A DNA stretch of 64,000 nucleotides from the NCBI GenBank assembly GCA_005778405.1, contig SXOA01000180.1:62001-126000 (forward strand). Direction: 5' to 3'. The translations under genes and the position numbers were made by a program. The notes beneath the pieces were generated by a model. That model saw only the letters and a list, made by a program, of their open reading frames with translations, was not told the origin of the DNA and made no database searches. This DNA comes from Planctomycetaceae bacterium (GTDB taxonomy: Bacteria; Planctomycetota; Planctomycetia; Pirellulales; Pirellulaceae). Of this stretch, positions 33,932-43,475 are shown piece after piece (within the stretch, counting starts at the first letter, position 1; each line of letters opens with the position of its first letter).

Positions 33932-36900
33932 ATGAGCTGGCTTGTGTCTACTTCGTTGCGGCTGCGGGTGATTGTGCTCGCGCTTTCCATTCTGCTGATT
34001 GTGTTGGGCCTGCGGACGCTGCAAGACACGCCGCTGGATGTCTTTCCCGAGTTCGCTCCACCGCTCGTGGAAATACAAACGGAAGCCCCCGGCCTTTCCA
34101 CCGACCAGGTCGAAAGCCTGGTCACAATGCCGCTGGAGAACGCCCTCAATGGCACACCCTGGCTCAAAACGATTCGCTCGAAATCGGTGCTCGGCCTGTC
34201 TTCCGTTGTCCTCATTTTTCGGGAAGGGACCGACCTGATTCGGGCCCGTCAACTGGTGCAAGAACGTCTGGCCACGGAAACGCCCCGCCTCCCCAAAGTC
34301 GCTCATCCGCCGGTCATCCTCTCCCCCCTCTCCTCCACCAGTCGGGTGCTGAAGATTGGCATTTGGTCGGACAAGGATTCCACAGGCAAGGACAAACTTA
34401 GCCAAATGGAGTTGACGACGCTGGCCAAGTGGACAATCCGCCCCCGTCTGATGGCGATTCCCGGCGTCGCGAATGTGGCCATCTGGGGCCAGCGCGATCG
34501 TCAATTCCAGGTCATCGTCGAGCCCGATCGGCTGCGGGCGCATGGCGTAACGCTCGGCGCGGTGGAAAGGGCGGCGGCGGACGCCACCACGCTGGTCGGC
34601 GGCGGATTCATGGATACCCCCAACCAGCGCATCGCCGTCGCCCAGCTTGTCGACATCCGCGGAGCCGCTGACCTGGGTGAGGTCCTGGTTGACTTCCGCG
34701 GCTCGGCTCCGCTTCGTCTGGCGGATGTGGCCCAAGTGCAGGAAGGTTTTCCGCCCCCGATTGGTGATGCTGTCATCAACGATGGTCCCGGCCTGTTGCT
34801 CATCGTGGAAAAGCAACCTTGGGGAAACACGCTAGAGGTAACTCGCAAGGTGGAGGAGGCAATGGAGGCCCTGGAACCCGGCCTCAAGGACGCGAAATAC
34901 GACCCCACCATATTCCGTCCCGCCACATTCATCGAACGCTCGCTCCACAACCTCGGCTGGGCGATGGCCATTGGCTGTCTCCTGGTGATTGTGATTCTGG
35001 TCATCTTCTTGTTCGACTGGCGGACCGCCCTGATCAGCATCACCGCCATTCCCCTGTCACTGATAGCTGCCGCGCTCGTGTTGCATTACTGGGGGGGGAC
35101 GATGAACACGATGGTCATTGCTGGCCTGGTCATCGCGCTGGGGGAAGTGGTGGACGACGCCATCATCGATGTGGAAAACATTCTCCGCCGCCTCCGCCTT
35201 AACCGGCTGCTCGAAAGCCCCCTGCCCGCCTATCAAGTGGTGCTGGCCGCTTCGCTGGAAGTGCGGAGCGCGGTCGTTTACGCCAGCCTGATTGTGACGC
35301 TCGTCTTCGTTCCGATCATTTTTCTGCCAGGCATCGCCGGCTCGTTCTTTCGACCGCTTGCCATTGCCTACATTCTGGCGATCCTCGCCTCGCTTCTCGT
35401 CGCCCTGACCGTTACACCGGCCCTCTCGCTGATGCTGCTGCCGGGGGCTCAGGAGCGTCGCAAGGAAGCCCCTCTCAGCGGCTTTCTCAAACGGCTCTAT
35501 CGCACACTGCTGATCCCCATTATTCACCGGCCGTCAAGTTCGATTGGGGTTCTTTTGTTCGCGTTCGCGGTCACGGGCCTCGCCGTATCGCAAATGGGGG
35601 TAGAGTTCCTGCCCAACTTTCAGGAGACCGACTTTCTGATGCACTGGGTCGAAAAGCCCGGAGCCTCGCTCGACTCCATGCAGCGGGTCACCATTCAGGC
35701 CAGCAAGGAATTGCGGGCCATCGAAGGAGTCCGAAACTTCGGCTCGCACATCGGGCGGGCCGAAGTGGCCGATGAAGTGGTCGGCCCCAACTTCACCGAG
35801 CTGTGGATTAGCGTTGATCCCAGTGTAGATATGCCTGAGACTATCGCCAAAATCCAAAAGGTCGTCGACGGCTATCCCGGCTTGTACCGCGACTTGCTTA
35901 CCTACCTCAAGGAGCGAATCAAGGAAGTCATCACCGGCACGGGGGCGTCCATTGTCGTCCGCGTTTACGGCCCCGATCTGGCCGTGCTCCGGGCCAAGGG
36001 GGAAGAAATCAAAGCGGTCATGGCGAAAGTGGAGGGCGTGCAGAACCTGAAGGTCGAAGCGCAGGTTCTGGTGCCACAGTTGCAGGTCCGCCCCAAGTCC
36101 GGTCCCATCGCTCGCTTTGGCCTCACGCCGGGACAGGTGCGCCAGGCGGTAGCGACTCTTGTGAAGGGAACCAAGGTCGGCGAAGTCTATCAGGACCAGA
36201 TGAGTTTCGACGTCGTCGTCCGCGGCACCCCCGAAGTCCGCACCGACATCGCGTCCCTCAGCCGCCTGCCCATCGATCTGCCTCAAGGAGGCCATGTGCC
36301 GCTAGGAGAAGTCGCGGATCTGCGGATGGTCCCCGCCCCCAACGAAATCAAGCGCGAATCGGCGTCTCGCCGTCTCGACATCACCTGCAACGCAACTGGC
36401 AGAGATTTGGGGAGCGTGGCCCGCGAAATTGAAGCCCAAGTGAAGGAACTCTCCTTTGACCGCGGCTATCACCCGGAGTTCCTGGGTGAATATGCCGCCC
36501 TCCAAGCCTCGTGGTGGCGGCTGATCATGCTCGGCGGCCTGGCGCTCTTGGGCATTGTGCTGCTCCTGCACATGGATTTTCAATCCTGGCGGCTGACGGC
36601 CATTGTGGCGTTCACCATTCCCTTCGCACTGATCGGGGGCGTTCTGGCGGCGGCAATGCAAGGAGGCGCTCTCTCCCTGGGCTCATTCGTTGGTTTCGTC
36701 ACCGTCCTCGGCATCGCCGCCCGCAACGGCATCATGCTCGTCAGCCACTTTCGCCATCTCGAACTGGAGGAAGGGGAATCCTTCAGCACGGCAATGGTTC
36801 TCCGCGGCGCGGAAGAGCGGCTCATCCCCATCTTGATGACCGCCCTCGCCACGGGTCTGGCTCTGGTCCCCCTCGTCATCGCCGGCAACAAACCAGGCCA

Positions 36901-37027
36901 TGAAATCGAATATCCACTCGCTGTGGTAATCCTCGGGGGCCTGGTCACCTCCACGCTTCTCAACCTGTTCCTCTTGCCCCCCATCTACGCGAGATTTGGC
37001 CGAGTCCAATCACGGGCCGAGCGATAG
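33932..37027 (+). CDS. RND efflux permease, CusA/CzcA-like (HME type)
   Basis: 1031 residues, full length for the family, with 12 predicted transmembrane segments and two large periplasmic domains. It opens with [20 protein letters not shown] and [20 protein letters not shown], then [14 protein letters not shown] at about residues 400-413 in TM4, with the proton-relay acids of heavy-metal exporters. The Pro/Leu pattern [10 protein letters not shown] and the C-terminal [18 protein letters not shown] are typical. The likely role is proton-driven export of divalent or monovalent metal ions; specificity is not decided. Translation starts at the first ATG, six bases past the adaptor stop. Confidence 0.9.
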   Translation: MSWLVSTSLRLRVIVLALSILLIVLGLRTLQDTPLDVFPEFAPPLVEIQTEAPGLSTDQVESLVTMPLENALNGTPWLKTIRSKSVLGLSSVVLIFREGTDLIRARQLVQERLATETPRLPKVAHPPVILSPLSSTSRVLKIGIWSDKDSTGKDKLSQMELTTLAKWTIRPRLMAIPGVANVAIWGQRDRQFQVIVEPDRLRAHGVTLGAVERAAADATTLVGGGFMDTPNQRIAVAQLVDIRGAADLGEVLVDFRGSAPLRLADVAQVQEGFPPPIGDAVINDGPGLLLIVEKQPWGNTLEVTRKVEEAMEALEPGLKDAKYDPTIFRPATFIERSLHNLGWAMAIGCLLVIVILVIFLFDWRTALISITAIPLSLIAAALVLHYWGGTMNTMVIAGLVIALGEVVDDAIIDVENILRRLRLNRLLESPLPAYQVVLAASLEVRSAVVYASLIVTLVFVPIIFLPGIAGSFFRPLAIAYILAILASLLVALTVTPALSLMLLPGAQERRKEAPLSGFLKRLYRTLLIPIIHRPSSSIGVLLFAFAVTGLAVSQMGVEFLPNFQETDFLMHWVEKPGASLDSMQRVTIQASKELRAIEGVRNFGSHIGRAEVADEVVGPNFTELWISVDPSVDMPETIAKIQKVVDGYPGLYRDLLTYLKERIKEVITGTGASIVVRVYGPDLAVLRAKGEEIKAVMAKVEGVQNLKVEAQVLVPQLQVRPKSGPIARFGLTPGQVRQAVATLVKGTKVGEVYQDQMSFDVVVRGTPEVRTDIASLSRLPIDLPQGGHVPLGEVADLRMVPAPNEIKRESASRRLDITCNATGRDLGSVAREIEAQVKELSFDRGYHPEFLGEYAALQASWWRLIMLGGLALLGIVLLLHMDFQSWRLTAIVAFTIPFALIGGVLAAAMQGGALSLGSFVGFVTVLGIAARNGIMLVSHFRHLELEEGESFSTAMVLRGAEERLIPILMTALATGLALVPLVIAGNKPGHEIEYPLAVVILGGLVTSTLLNLFLLPPIYARFGRVQSRAER

Positions 37028-37128
37028 CTAGCACTTTGCCGCACATTTTAGGTGATTGAGGTCTGCGCAGCTTGCCGAAACAGACTAAGCGGCAAAGTCG
37101 ATTTCCTTCGCGATAGCATGGACGCTGC

Positions 37129-38577
37129 ATGCGGCGAGTGCGCTACGCACCTGTGATCTTGCTGGCGATTCTGGCTGGATGCCAGTCGCTTGCGGTGCCA
37201 CGCGCGCCCAAGGCAACCGATCAACAACCTCCCGTCCTGGTGCCACCTCTCGTTATCGAGGAGCTTCCCGCTACGGCGCGCCAAGAGTCTGCTCCCCAAA
37301 GCGCTGCCCAATCTTCTCCGCCGCAGGTTGCCGCGGAGTCGTTGTCGTTACTCGATGCCGCAGCGCTTGCCCTGGCTCAAAACCCAGACCTCATCGCCGC
37401 CCGGCACGCCGAGGGAGTGAGCCTGGGAGCGCTAGGTGTTGCCGAGACCTACCCGTTCAATCCGTCGGTTCAGATTCAGGTCACCCCCGATCCGCAGCTG
37501 CAGGATGGGACTATCGGCTCGACCGCGCACTATGTATTGCTGATGCAGACCTTGCAGCTCGCCCATCAGCGGCAGCATCGCCAGGCGGCGGCTCAATCGA
37601 TCCTCAACGGCACGCGGTGGAACATCGTGCAAGTGGAGCTGCAAACGGTTGCCCAAACCGAGCGGCTGTTTTTTCTCGCCCTCTATCAGCGTGGCCAGCG
37701 CGACATTCTCCGCGAGAATGCCAATCTGAGCCGCGAGGTGCTGGGAATTTCCGAAAAGCAACTGGCCGCCGGCGCGCTTTCCAAATCCGATGTGGCGATT
37801 GCGCGGCTCGATGAAGCAGCCGCTCGCCGCCGGGCGGAATTGGCGGAAGCCAACTACCAAACCGCGCTGCTCGACCTTCGGCGGCAATTGGGCTATCCCA
37901 TCGAGGCGCCTCTGGAGCTTCGCGGCAGCCTGGCGGACTTGCAGTTTTCATCCGCTGCCGCGGCCGCCGCGCAGAACCAGCCAGGCCACGATGACTGGGC
38001 GATTGGGGACGGGGCGCAGCTTGCCGGACAATTGGCCGCAAACCGTCCCGATGTGCTGGCGGCGCAGTCCGATTTCGATGCCTCGCGGGCCAACCTCAAC
38101 CTGGCCCACGCCAACCGGGTTCCCGATTTGCAAATTGGTCCCTATTACCAGCGGACCGACGGCGGGGCGACGCTCTGGGGATTTCGGGCGCAAACCGATC
38201 TCCCCCTGCTCAATAGCGGCCAGCCGCTGGTGCGCCAACGAGTCGCGGAGGTCAATCAGCGCCAGGCCGCGTGGCAGCAGCTTTTCGCCAGGGGGTCTCT
38301 GGAAGCGCAGGGGGCCATCGACCGCTACGAGCAAGCCCGCAGGCTGGTCGCCACACAGTCTGGTAACAGCGAACTTCCCGAGGAACTCTCCAAGCTCGAA
38401 GCCCAATTCCAAGCGGGCGAAGTCGACATTCTCAGGATTGTCACGGCCCGTACCAGTTTGCTGGCCGCCCAGCAGTCGCAGTTGGACCTACTCAACGAAT
38501 TGGCCCAGTCCGCTGCCGCCCTGACCGCTTCGACGGGTCTGCCGCCGGAATTGATTGTCCAAATTCAGCAGAAATAG
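37129..38577 (+). CDS. TolC-family outer-membrane efflux protein (lipoprotein)
   Basis: 482 residues. A lipoprotein signal ends LLAILAGCQS, and two homologous outer-membrane efflux units follow, with LDAAALALAQNPDLIAARHA at the start of the first and VLAAQSDFDASRANLNLAHA in the second. A CusC/NodT-type channel completes the tripartite pump with the two genes upstream. The gap after the permease is about 100 bases with no other gene. It ends 12 bases before the convergent HEAT gene. Confidence 0.88.
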   Translation: MRRVRYAPVILLAILAGCQSLAVPRAPKATDQQPPVLVPPLVIEELPATARQESAPQSAAQSSPPQVAAESLSLLDAAALALAQNPDLIAARHAEGVSLGALGVAETYPFNPSVQIQVTPDPQLQDGTIGSTAHYVLLMQTLQLAHQRQHRQAAAQSILNGTRWNIVQVELQTVAQTERLFFLALYQRGQRDILRENANLSREVLGISEKQLAAGALSKSDVAIARLDEAAARRRAELAEANYQTALLDLRRQLGYPIEAPLELRGSLADLQFSSAAAAAAQNQPGHDDWAIGDGAQLAGQLAANRPDVLAAQSDFDASRANLNLAHANRVPDLQIGPYYQRTDGGATLWGFRAQTDLPLLNSGQPLVRQRVAEVNQRQAAWQQLFARGSLEAQGAIDRYEQARRLVATQSGNSELPEELSKLEAQFQAGEVDILRIVTARTSLLAAQQSQLDLLNELAQSAAALTASTGLPPELIVQIQQK

Positions 38578-38589
38578 CTTCTTGCGACA

Positions 38590-40476
38590 TCACTTATCCA
38601 GGCCGGCCTTCGACAATATCGCCTTCACCTCGTCCGTTTTCGTAAGCTTCTGCGAAATGGCCAAGGCAGCTTCGGATGCGTCCTTTTTCAGCTCGGGGCT
38701 TTCCATGGCTTTGACGGCTGCCTTCAGCATGTCCAGATTTGGATAACGCTTGAGTACGTCCATAATGAGCTTGCGTTCCGCGGGCTGTTTCGCGAGTTCA
38801 AACGCACTGGTGCACATCTGGGCTCGCTGCTCGTCCGACATGATGAACTTCTGGGCGATGCCGATGTAGCCTCGAAGGGCACGGGTTTGAAATTTGCCGC
38901 CCCCCTTAGCCACGCTGAGCAGAACCGGCGCGGCATCGACGGTTGTCCACTCGCCGAGCAAGCGGCTGCCGGCATCTTGGAGCGCGGCATCCGAGCTCTT
39001 GGCCGCCGCGCCAACGGCCGCCAGGGCCTTTGGCCCTCCCACCGCTCCCACAATATCCAAGAGGACGATCTTGGTAGGGCCGGTCGAGCGATCCACGGCA
39101 GCCGCCAACTCTGCCGCACACCCTTCGCGATCCGGCATGCGGGTGGCAGCTGCTTTCAGGGCCTTCTGAGCTACTTCGCCATCGCTCTCCGAAGTGGTAG
39201 ACACGACTTGGGTGATGAGCACGGACAAGTACTTTTGGGAGGCCGTATTTCCCAGCGACGTCAGGGCGGAATTGCGGACCGCAGGGTCAGAATGCTTGAT
39301 GGCCTTGAGCAAGGCGTCACTGGCTTCAATCTGCCGCTGCCCGATCAGCTCGATCAGGAGCGGGTACGATTTTCCTTCCGCTTTGGCAAGTCGGGCAACG
39401 ATGTCTTTGTCCACGGTCTCGCCTGGGAGGGCCGCCAAGGCTTCCTTCGCGGCGGACGACAATTCCGATTCTGTTTCGAGGGCCACCTCCAAGAGTGGAT
39501 CCAAACATGTTGCATTTCCAACTCGTCCTAGCGCGACAATGGCCGCGAGCCGAACCTGGGCATTCCCGCCTGCCGCCGCTTTCAGAACCGCGGCCAGCTT
39601 GACGGTTTCCTTGCGGTCGGCCATGGCCAAGATGACGAGCGAGGCCCGTTCGGGCGGGGCGCTTTCCAACTCCGCCGCCAGGGCCTGGTCTACGTCTGCT
39701 CCTGGAAACTCACGAGCGGTGATGAGGGCCATTTGAAACAGCTTGCGGTTGGACGAACGGAGCTGCTCCATCAGCAGCGAAATTCCGTCTTTGCCTCTGG
39801 CGAGTATGGCTCCCCGTGTCGCTTCCACAATTCTCTGTTCGGGGACCTCAGCCTTGCGGACTTCGTCATAAATCTTTGTCGCCTCAGCCGCGTTCCCGTC
39901 GGCCAGAAAACGCTCAGCACAGAGTACACAGCCTTCGGCAACCGCGGAACGGACCGCGATCGAACCGCCCGCCAGCTTCGGCCGCAGCGATTTGGCAGCC
40001 GCGGCATTCCCAATCCGCCCCAGGGCCACGGCGGACGCCGACGCGACATCAGCGTCTTTATCCTCTAACTTTCCGGTCAGGAGCTCGACCGCCCCCGCAT
40101 CGCGGCGGACGCCGATCGAATTGATTGTGCCGACCAGCAGCTTTCCCTCTAGCGACTCGGTCGCCTTACGGAGCGCCTCGTCGGCAGCCGTTCCAGGGAT
40201 CACTTCCAGGGCAATCCGCGACCAAGATGCGAGCTGCTCATCCCCCAGTAGCTTGGCAAGGTCCGTCACGGCCTCGCTCGACCCATAGACAGACAAGTTC
40301 TTGCACGCGAGAGCCTTGTCAGCCTTAGGTACGTCCGAACGCAGGATGGCGATGAGTGCCTTTTCATCCTTTGGCGCTGGCGATTGGCTGACTCCGTTGC
40401 CGGTCAAAGCGAAGGTCGTTGCCGCCAAGGCTGCGAGGAAAACGATGGCGTTTGTAAATTGCAAATTGTGATGCAT
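38590..40476 (-). CDS. Exported HEAT-repeat protein
   Basis: 628 residues. A signal-type N-terminus (MHHNLQFTNAIVFLAALAAT) is followed by roughly a dozen HEAT-type units, such as LARLAKAEGKSYPLLIELIG and DALLKAIKHSDPAVRNSALT, a solenoid used for protein binding. The chosen ATG leaves a 59-base gap behind the MocA gene; a GTG at 40533 is an alternative, but it lacks a good site and adds a polar N-terminus before the signal. Both genes probably share one transcript, so the scaffold may organise the oxidoreductase, though this is inference. No catalytic motif is seen. Confidence 0.75.
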   Translation of the reverse strand: MHHNLQFTNAIVFLAALAATTFALTGNGVSQSPAPKDEKALIAILRSDVPKADKALACKNLSVYGSSEAVTDLAKLLGDEQLASWSRIALEVIPGTAADEALRKATESLEGKLLVGTINSIGVRRDAGAVELLTGKLEDKDADVASASAVALGRIGNAAAAKSLRPKLAGGSIAVRSAVAEGCVLCAERFLADGNAAEATKIYDEVRKAEVPEQRIVEATRGAILARGKDGISLLMEQLRSSNRKLFQMALITAREFPGADVDQALAAELESAPPERASLVILAMADRKETVKLAAVLKAAAGGNAQVRLAAIVALGRVGNATCLDPLLEVALETESELSSAAKEALAALPGETVDKDIVARLAKAEGKSYPLLIELIGQRQIEASDALLKAIKHSDPAVRNSALTSLGNTASQKYLSVLITQVVSTTSESDGEVAQKALKAAATRMPDREGCAAELAAAVDRSTGPTKIVLLDIVGAVGGPKALAAVGAAAKSSDAALQDAGSRLLGEWTTVDAAPVLLSVAKGGGKFQTRALRGYIGIAQKFIMSDEQRAQMCTSAFELAKQPAERKLIMDVLKRYPNLDMLKAAVKAMESPELKKDASEAALAISQKLTKTDEVKAILSKAGLDK

Positions 40477-40535
40477 GTTACCGTACCCGTTACTTGATTG
40501 GAGAGGAATTTCGCACGCTTCGTCGAATCGCACTT

Positions 40536-41858
40536 CTACAGCCGATACGGTTCCCGCAGCGCTTCGGAACGCAGGCGATTGGCCTGGTCGTCACCGATGA
40601 ATTCGTTCTTGACGATGTCGTACTTCACTTGGCGGTTCAAATAAACCGCGACATTGGCCGCATGGCAGGCAATGTGCGCATTGCAAGCCGCATTGGCATT
40701 ACCTTTCGGCACACCGCGAGTCTTGACGCAGTCGAGGAAATCGCGAACGTGGAAAGTCGCGGGATAGTTGCCGACTTCCGCCACCTTTCGGCCGGCAAGC
40801 AGCGCCGGCGAGCTAAGGACCATCTTGCCGCTGTCGCCGGCTTCGACCCAGCCCGTTTCCCCTTCGAATCGGACGGGGCATGAGCCCAGCGGAATCCAGC
40901 CGATTTCGCGAAAGATCAATTCGACGCCATTTTCATACTTCGTTACCAAGTGCCCGTCGGCGGGCGGGTTGTACTCTACCGGAGGCGGGCAGTCGTCGAC
41001 GGCCCATTGGCAGAGATCAACGCAGTGCGAGCCCCATTCGAGCACGCCACCCCCCGTTCTGTTTCCCGCTGGACCTCTTTCAAAGCCCCCTACCATCCCT
41101 CCGCCTTTCTCAAAATTGAAACCGTCCATCAGCTTCGCGTTGTAGGGTCGCCAGGCCGCAGGGCCGAGATAAATGTCCCAGTCCACAACGCTCTTATCCG
41201 GCTCCGGCTCGGCGGGAAACCAGCCGCTGGTGAGGGCCAACATTCCCGCGGGATGGGCGAACACTTTTTTGAGTTTGCCGAGCTTGCCGGTGCGGGCGAG
41301 TTCGCAGGCAAAGGCAAAGTGTGGCAGGTTTCGCCGCTGCGTGCCGACTTGAAAGACCCGCGCGGTGCGGCGCATGGTTTCCCGCAGAATCAGGCTTTGG
41401 GCGATGTTCTTGGTGCAAGGTTTTTCGCAGTACATGTCCTTGCCTGCCTTGGCTGCCTGCATGGCCATCGTCGCATGCCAGTTCGGTCCCGTGGCAATCA
41501 GCACGGCGTCAATATCGGGCCGATCCAGCAGCTCGCGATAGTCGCGAAACATCAGGCAGCTTTGATTGCCATACAGTTCGTCGACGCGTTTTTTGACCGC
41601 CAAGCGGCGGCCTTCCTTGATGTCGCAGACTGCCGCGAACTGAACGTCCTTCTCATCGAGAAAGCAGCCCAGGTCATAACTTCCCCGGTTGCCGATGCCG
41701 ATTCCCCCCACGACGATCCGCTCACTGGGAGCGACAGCGCCGTCCCGGCCCAGGGCCGAGCTGGGAATGATGGTGGGTGCCATCACCGCGGCTCCGGCAG
41801 CACCAATCGCCGTGCTCAAGAATTGACGCCGTGGAAGTTTGGTTGCTTTCGCACGCAT
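40536..41858 (-). CDS. Tat-exported Gfo/Idh/MocA-family oxidoreductase
   Basis: 440 residues. The N-terminus RRQFLSTAIGAAGAAVMAP is a twin-arginine signal, so the protein is exported folded with its NAD(P). The dinucleotide fold begins at VVGGIGIGNRG, and MYCEKPCTKN marks the EKP motif of the family; a C-terminal domain follows. Planctomycetes carry many such genes, mostly for sugar or inositol derivatives; the substrate here is unknown. AGGAG lies seven bases before the ATG. Two perfect palindromes upstream (41880-41894 and 41975-41992) could regulate it. Confidence 0.87.
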   Translation of the reverse strand: MRAKATKLPRRQFLSTAIGAAGAAVMAPTIIPSSALGRDGAVAPSERIVVGGIGIGNRGSYDLGCFLDEKDVQFAAVCDIKEGRRLAVKKRVDELYGNQSCLMFRDYRELLDRPDIDAVLIATGPNWHATMAMQAAKAGKDMYCEKPCTKNIAQSLILRETMRRTARVFQVGTQRRNLPHFAFACELARTGKLGKLKKVFAHPAGMLALTSGWFPAEPEPDKSVVDWDIYLGPAAWRPYNAKLMDGFNFEKGGGMVGGFERGPAGNRTGGGVLEWGSHCVDLCQWAVDDCPPPVEYNPPADGHLVTKYENGVELIFREIGWIPLGSCPVRFEGETGWVEAGDSGKMVLSSPALLAGRKVAEVGNYPATFHVRDFLDCVKTRGVPKGNANAACNAHIACHAANVAVYLNRQVKYDIVKNEFIGDDQANRLRSEALREPYRL

Positions 41859-41879
41859 AACTGCTCTCCTGATCTAGTG

Positions 41880-41894
41880 GGCGGCCTGGCCGCC
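41880..41894. promoter_or_regulatory. Perfect 7-1-7 palindrome, 22 bases upstream of the MocA start
   Basis: GGCGGCC-T-GGCCGCC. The distance to the start codon suits an operator or a leader hairpin on the minus-strand transcript. Confidence 0.35.
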
Positions 41895-41974
41895 TGGTTG
41901 ATTTTGAGCTGTCCCCAGAGTGCGACAGCATACTCCTGTGGCTTGCAGCTTTCTACACCCGCCCCGCCGATTTG

Positions 41975-41992
41975 GGACGATCGTGATCGTCC
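41975..41992. promoter_or_regulatory. Perfect 8-2-8 palindrome upstream of the MocA gene
   Basis: GGACGATC-GT-GATCGTCC, about 117 bases upstream of the MocA ATG. Possible dimeric-regulator site. Confidence 0.35.
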
Positions 41993-42023
41993 GGTGGCCG
42001 TGGGTAAGTTATCGCCGGCCGTT

Positions 42024-42043
42024 ATCACCCATAGGCGGGTGAT
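42024..42043. repeat. 7-6-7 inverted repeat
   Basis: ATCACCC pairs with GGGTGAT around ATAGGC, about 104 bases beyond the 3' end of the tRNA on its own strand; no T run, so termination is not claimed. Confidence 0.35.
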
Positions 42044-42146
42044 TTCCCATGTGACAGAGCATGCGGAAATACGCACGAAAAATCGTCGCACTCCTGTCCA
42101 CCAACAGGAAACCGAAGATCTGAGGAAACAGCCGAAAAATGTGGAA

Positions 42147-42220
42147 TGGGCGGCACAGGGCTCGAACCTGTGACCTCCACGGTGTGAGCATGGCGCTCTA
42201 ACCAACTGAGCTAGCCGCCC
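42147..42220 (-). tRNA. tRNA-Val, anticodon CAC
   Basis: 74 bases including discriminator A. On the minus strand the acceptor stem GGGCGGC pairs with GCCGCCC; the D arm is GCTC/GAGC; the anticodon stem is CCATG/CGTGG with loop CTCACAC, giving anticodon CAC at 42184-42186; the T arm is ACAGG/CCTGT with loop TTCGAGC. The CAC anticodon reads GUG codons. CCA is not encoded. Confidence 0.97.
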
Positions 42221-42241
42221 GGGACGAGAGTAGTTTACTTG

Positions 42242-42380
42242 ATGGTGGAGAGGGCCGGGAGAGGGAGGTTCGGTGGAAGAATAAGAGATTGAGAGTAAGA
42301 AGAGGGAGGCAGGGAATGGAATTCGCGATTCGCTGCCTCTCATTCTCTCTATCTCTCTTTCTTCCCCGTTCTCCCTCCCC
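42242..42380. repeat. Purine tract and pyrimidine tract in inverted arrangement
   Basis: A purine-rich plus-strand run of about 42244-42309 (AGGGCCGGGAGAGGGAGG, later GAGATTGAGAGTAAGAAG) faces a pyrimidine-rich run of 42334-42380 (CTCTCATTCTCTCTATCTC). At the inner ends GAGGCAG (42306-42312) and CTGCCTC (42333-42339) are exact reverse complements around a 20-base loop; outward the arms match only loosely. It could form a long imperfect hairpin or a triplex-like structure. Confidence 0.45.
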
Positions 42381-42381
42381 G

Positions 42382-42410
42382 TTGACCCGCCAATCAGCGG
42401 CCGATAGGAT
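42382..42410 (+). promoter_or_regulatory. Sigma70-type promoter for the nuo operon
   Basis: TTGACC at 42382-42387 (five of six to TTGACA) and TAGGAT at 42405-42410 (four of six to TATAAT) are 17 bases apart, which would place the start near 42417. It lies about 110 bases before nuoA. Confidence 0.5.
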
Positions 42411-42426
42411 TTTTGGTGGTGATTTT

Positions 42427-42457
42427 GAAAACTCGGCCCCGTGCCGGGTTTTCTTTT
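42427..42457 (+). terminator. Terminator-like hairpin in the nuo leader, possible attenuator
   Basis: AAAACTCGGC pairs with GCCGGGTTTT around CCCGT, followed by CTTTT. No plus-strand gene ends before it. It begins about 11 bases after the predicted nuo start, so it may end some leader transcripts or insulate the operon from readthrough. Confidence 0.55.
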
Positions 42458-42465
42458 GGCCCCTA

Positions 42466-42485
42466 TTTGTGAGATAATTCACAAA
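42466..42485. promoter_or_regulatory. CRP/FNR-family-type palindrome upstream of nuoA
   Basis: TTTGTGA-GATAAT-TCACAAA, fully symmetric with seven-base arms and a six-base spacer, contains TGTGA-N6-TCACA, the E. coli CRP consensus. Its end lies 41 bases before the nuoA ATG. Relative to the promoter above it is downstream of the start; relative to a possible later start it could be an activator site. No regulator gene is in the window. Confidence 0.55.
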
Positions 42486-42526
42486 GTCGCCGGCCCAGAA
42501 CCAAAGTTATTGCCCGGCAAGCGTTT

Positions 42527-42937
42527 ATGGCCGACTCGCTTCTCCCCATTTTGCTGTTTGCAGCCTGTGCCTTGGCCCTGGCGCTGGGCATGCTCGGCGT
42601 TGCTTCACTCTTCGGACCCAAGCGACAAACCGCAGTCAAACAAATGGCTTACGAGAGTGGCATGGACCCTATCCATGATGCTCATCGCAAGTTCGATGTC
42701 CGGTTCCATCTGGTGGCAATTGCCTTCCTGCTTTTCGATGTGGAGTTGCTCTTTCTCTATCCCTGGGCCGTGGCTGGAAATGCAACGGCAGGCATTGACG
42801 CGGCTGTGGCGCAAGCAACTGAACTTGGAATTGGGTATTCCCGCGGGCTCGTCTTCATCGAGGTCATGGTCTTTGTCGGCCTCTTAGCGGTCGGGCTCGT
42901 TTATGCCTGGAAGAAGGGAGTCTTCAAGTGGCGGTAG
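42527..42937 (+). CDS. nuoA: NADH-quinone oxidoreductase subunit A
   Basis: 136 residues, three transmembrane segments. [20 protein letters not shown] is the conserved loop near the quinone site, followed by [20 protein letters not shown]. It is the first of fourteen genes, A to N. Its 3' end overlaps nuoB by ten bases, so translation is coupled. The ribosome binding site before the ATG is weak, which together with the leader elements at 42382-42485 suggests translation or transcription control of the operon. Confidence 0.95.
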   Translation: MADSLLPILLFAACALALALGMLGVASLFGPKRQTAVKQMAYESGMDPIHDAHRKFDVRFHLVAIAFLLFDVELLFLYPWAVAGNATAGIDAAVAQATELGIGYSRGLVFIEVMVFVGLLAVGLVYAWKKGVFKWR

Positions 42938-43470
42938 AACTCCCGGACAATGTGGTAGTGACCAAGCTCGATGAGTTGGCCAGTTGGTGCCGTAAGAACA
43001 GCTTGTGGCCGATGCCTTTTGCCACCGCGTGTTGCGGCATTGAGCTCATGGCCACCGGCGCCAGCCGGCACGATCTGGCACGCTTCGGAGCGGAGGTCTT
43101 TCGATTCAGCCCGCGGCAGTGCGATCTGATGATCGTCGCCGGCCGGGTGGTGATGAAAATGCTCCCCGTGCTGCAACGGATCTGGCAACAGATGCATGAG
43201 CCCAAGTGGTGCATCTCGATGGGGGCCTGCGCCTCCACCGGCGGTGTCTTCGATACCTATTGCGTCGTGCAGGGCATCGACCGGTTCGTTCCTGTGGATA
43301 TGTACGTCCCCGGCTGCCCGCCGCGCCCGGAACAACTCATTCAGGCAATCATCGATTTGCAGGACAAAATTCAACGTGAAGGAACAATTTCCGGCGCTGA
43401 GTTCGAAACGGCCACGCGACAGATGACAAAGCGGGCGTTGCAAGAACTACCGATGTACGGGAGGCAATAA
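42928..43470 (+). CDS. nuoB: NADH-quinone oxidoreductase subunit B
   Basis: 180 residues. It carries cluster N2, the last Fe-S centre before quinone: [16 protein letters not shown] gives the adjacent cysteines, [10 protein letters not shown] the third and [11 protein letters not shown] the fourth. Starts at GTG inside the nuoA end (ten-base overlap). Length is normal for the family. Encoded next to the C and D subunits, as in the usual Nuo order. Confidence 0.96.
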   Translation: MAVELPDNVVVTKLDELASWCRKNSLWPMPFATACCGIELMATGASRHDLARFGAEVFRFSPRQCDLMIVAGRVVMKMLPVLQRIWQQMHEPKWCISMGACASTGGVFDTYCVVQGIDRFVPVDMYVPGCPPRPEQLIQAIIDLQDKIQREGTISGAEFETATRQMTKRALQELPMYGRQ

Positions 43471-43475
43471 GCAGA

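Larger units (their letters stand above)
41859..42146. other. Palindrome-rich noncoding region between MocA gene and tRNA-Val
   Basis: No gene. It holds GGCGGCC-T-GGCCGCC (41880-41894), GGACGATC-GT-GATCGTCC (41975-41992) and ATCACCC-N6-GGGTGAT (42024-42043). Confidence 0.5.

Noticed and set aside
42427-42457. Treating the nuo-leader hairpin as the tRNA-Val terminator
   Set aside because: The tRNA runs on the minus strand away from it, so it lies at the 5' side of the tRNA.
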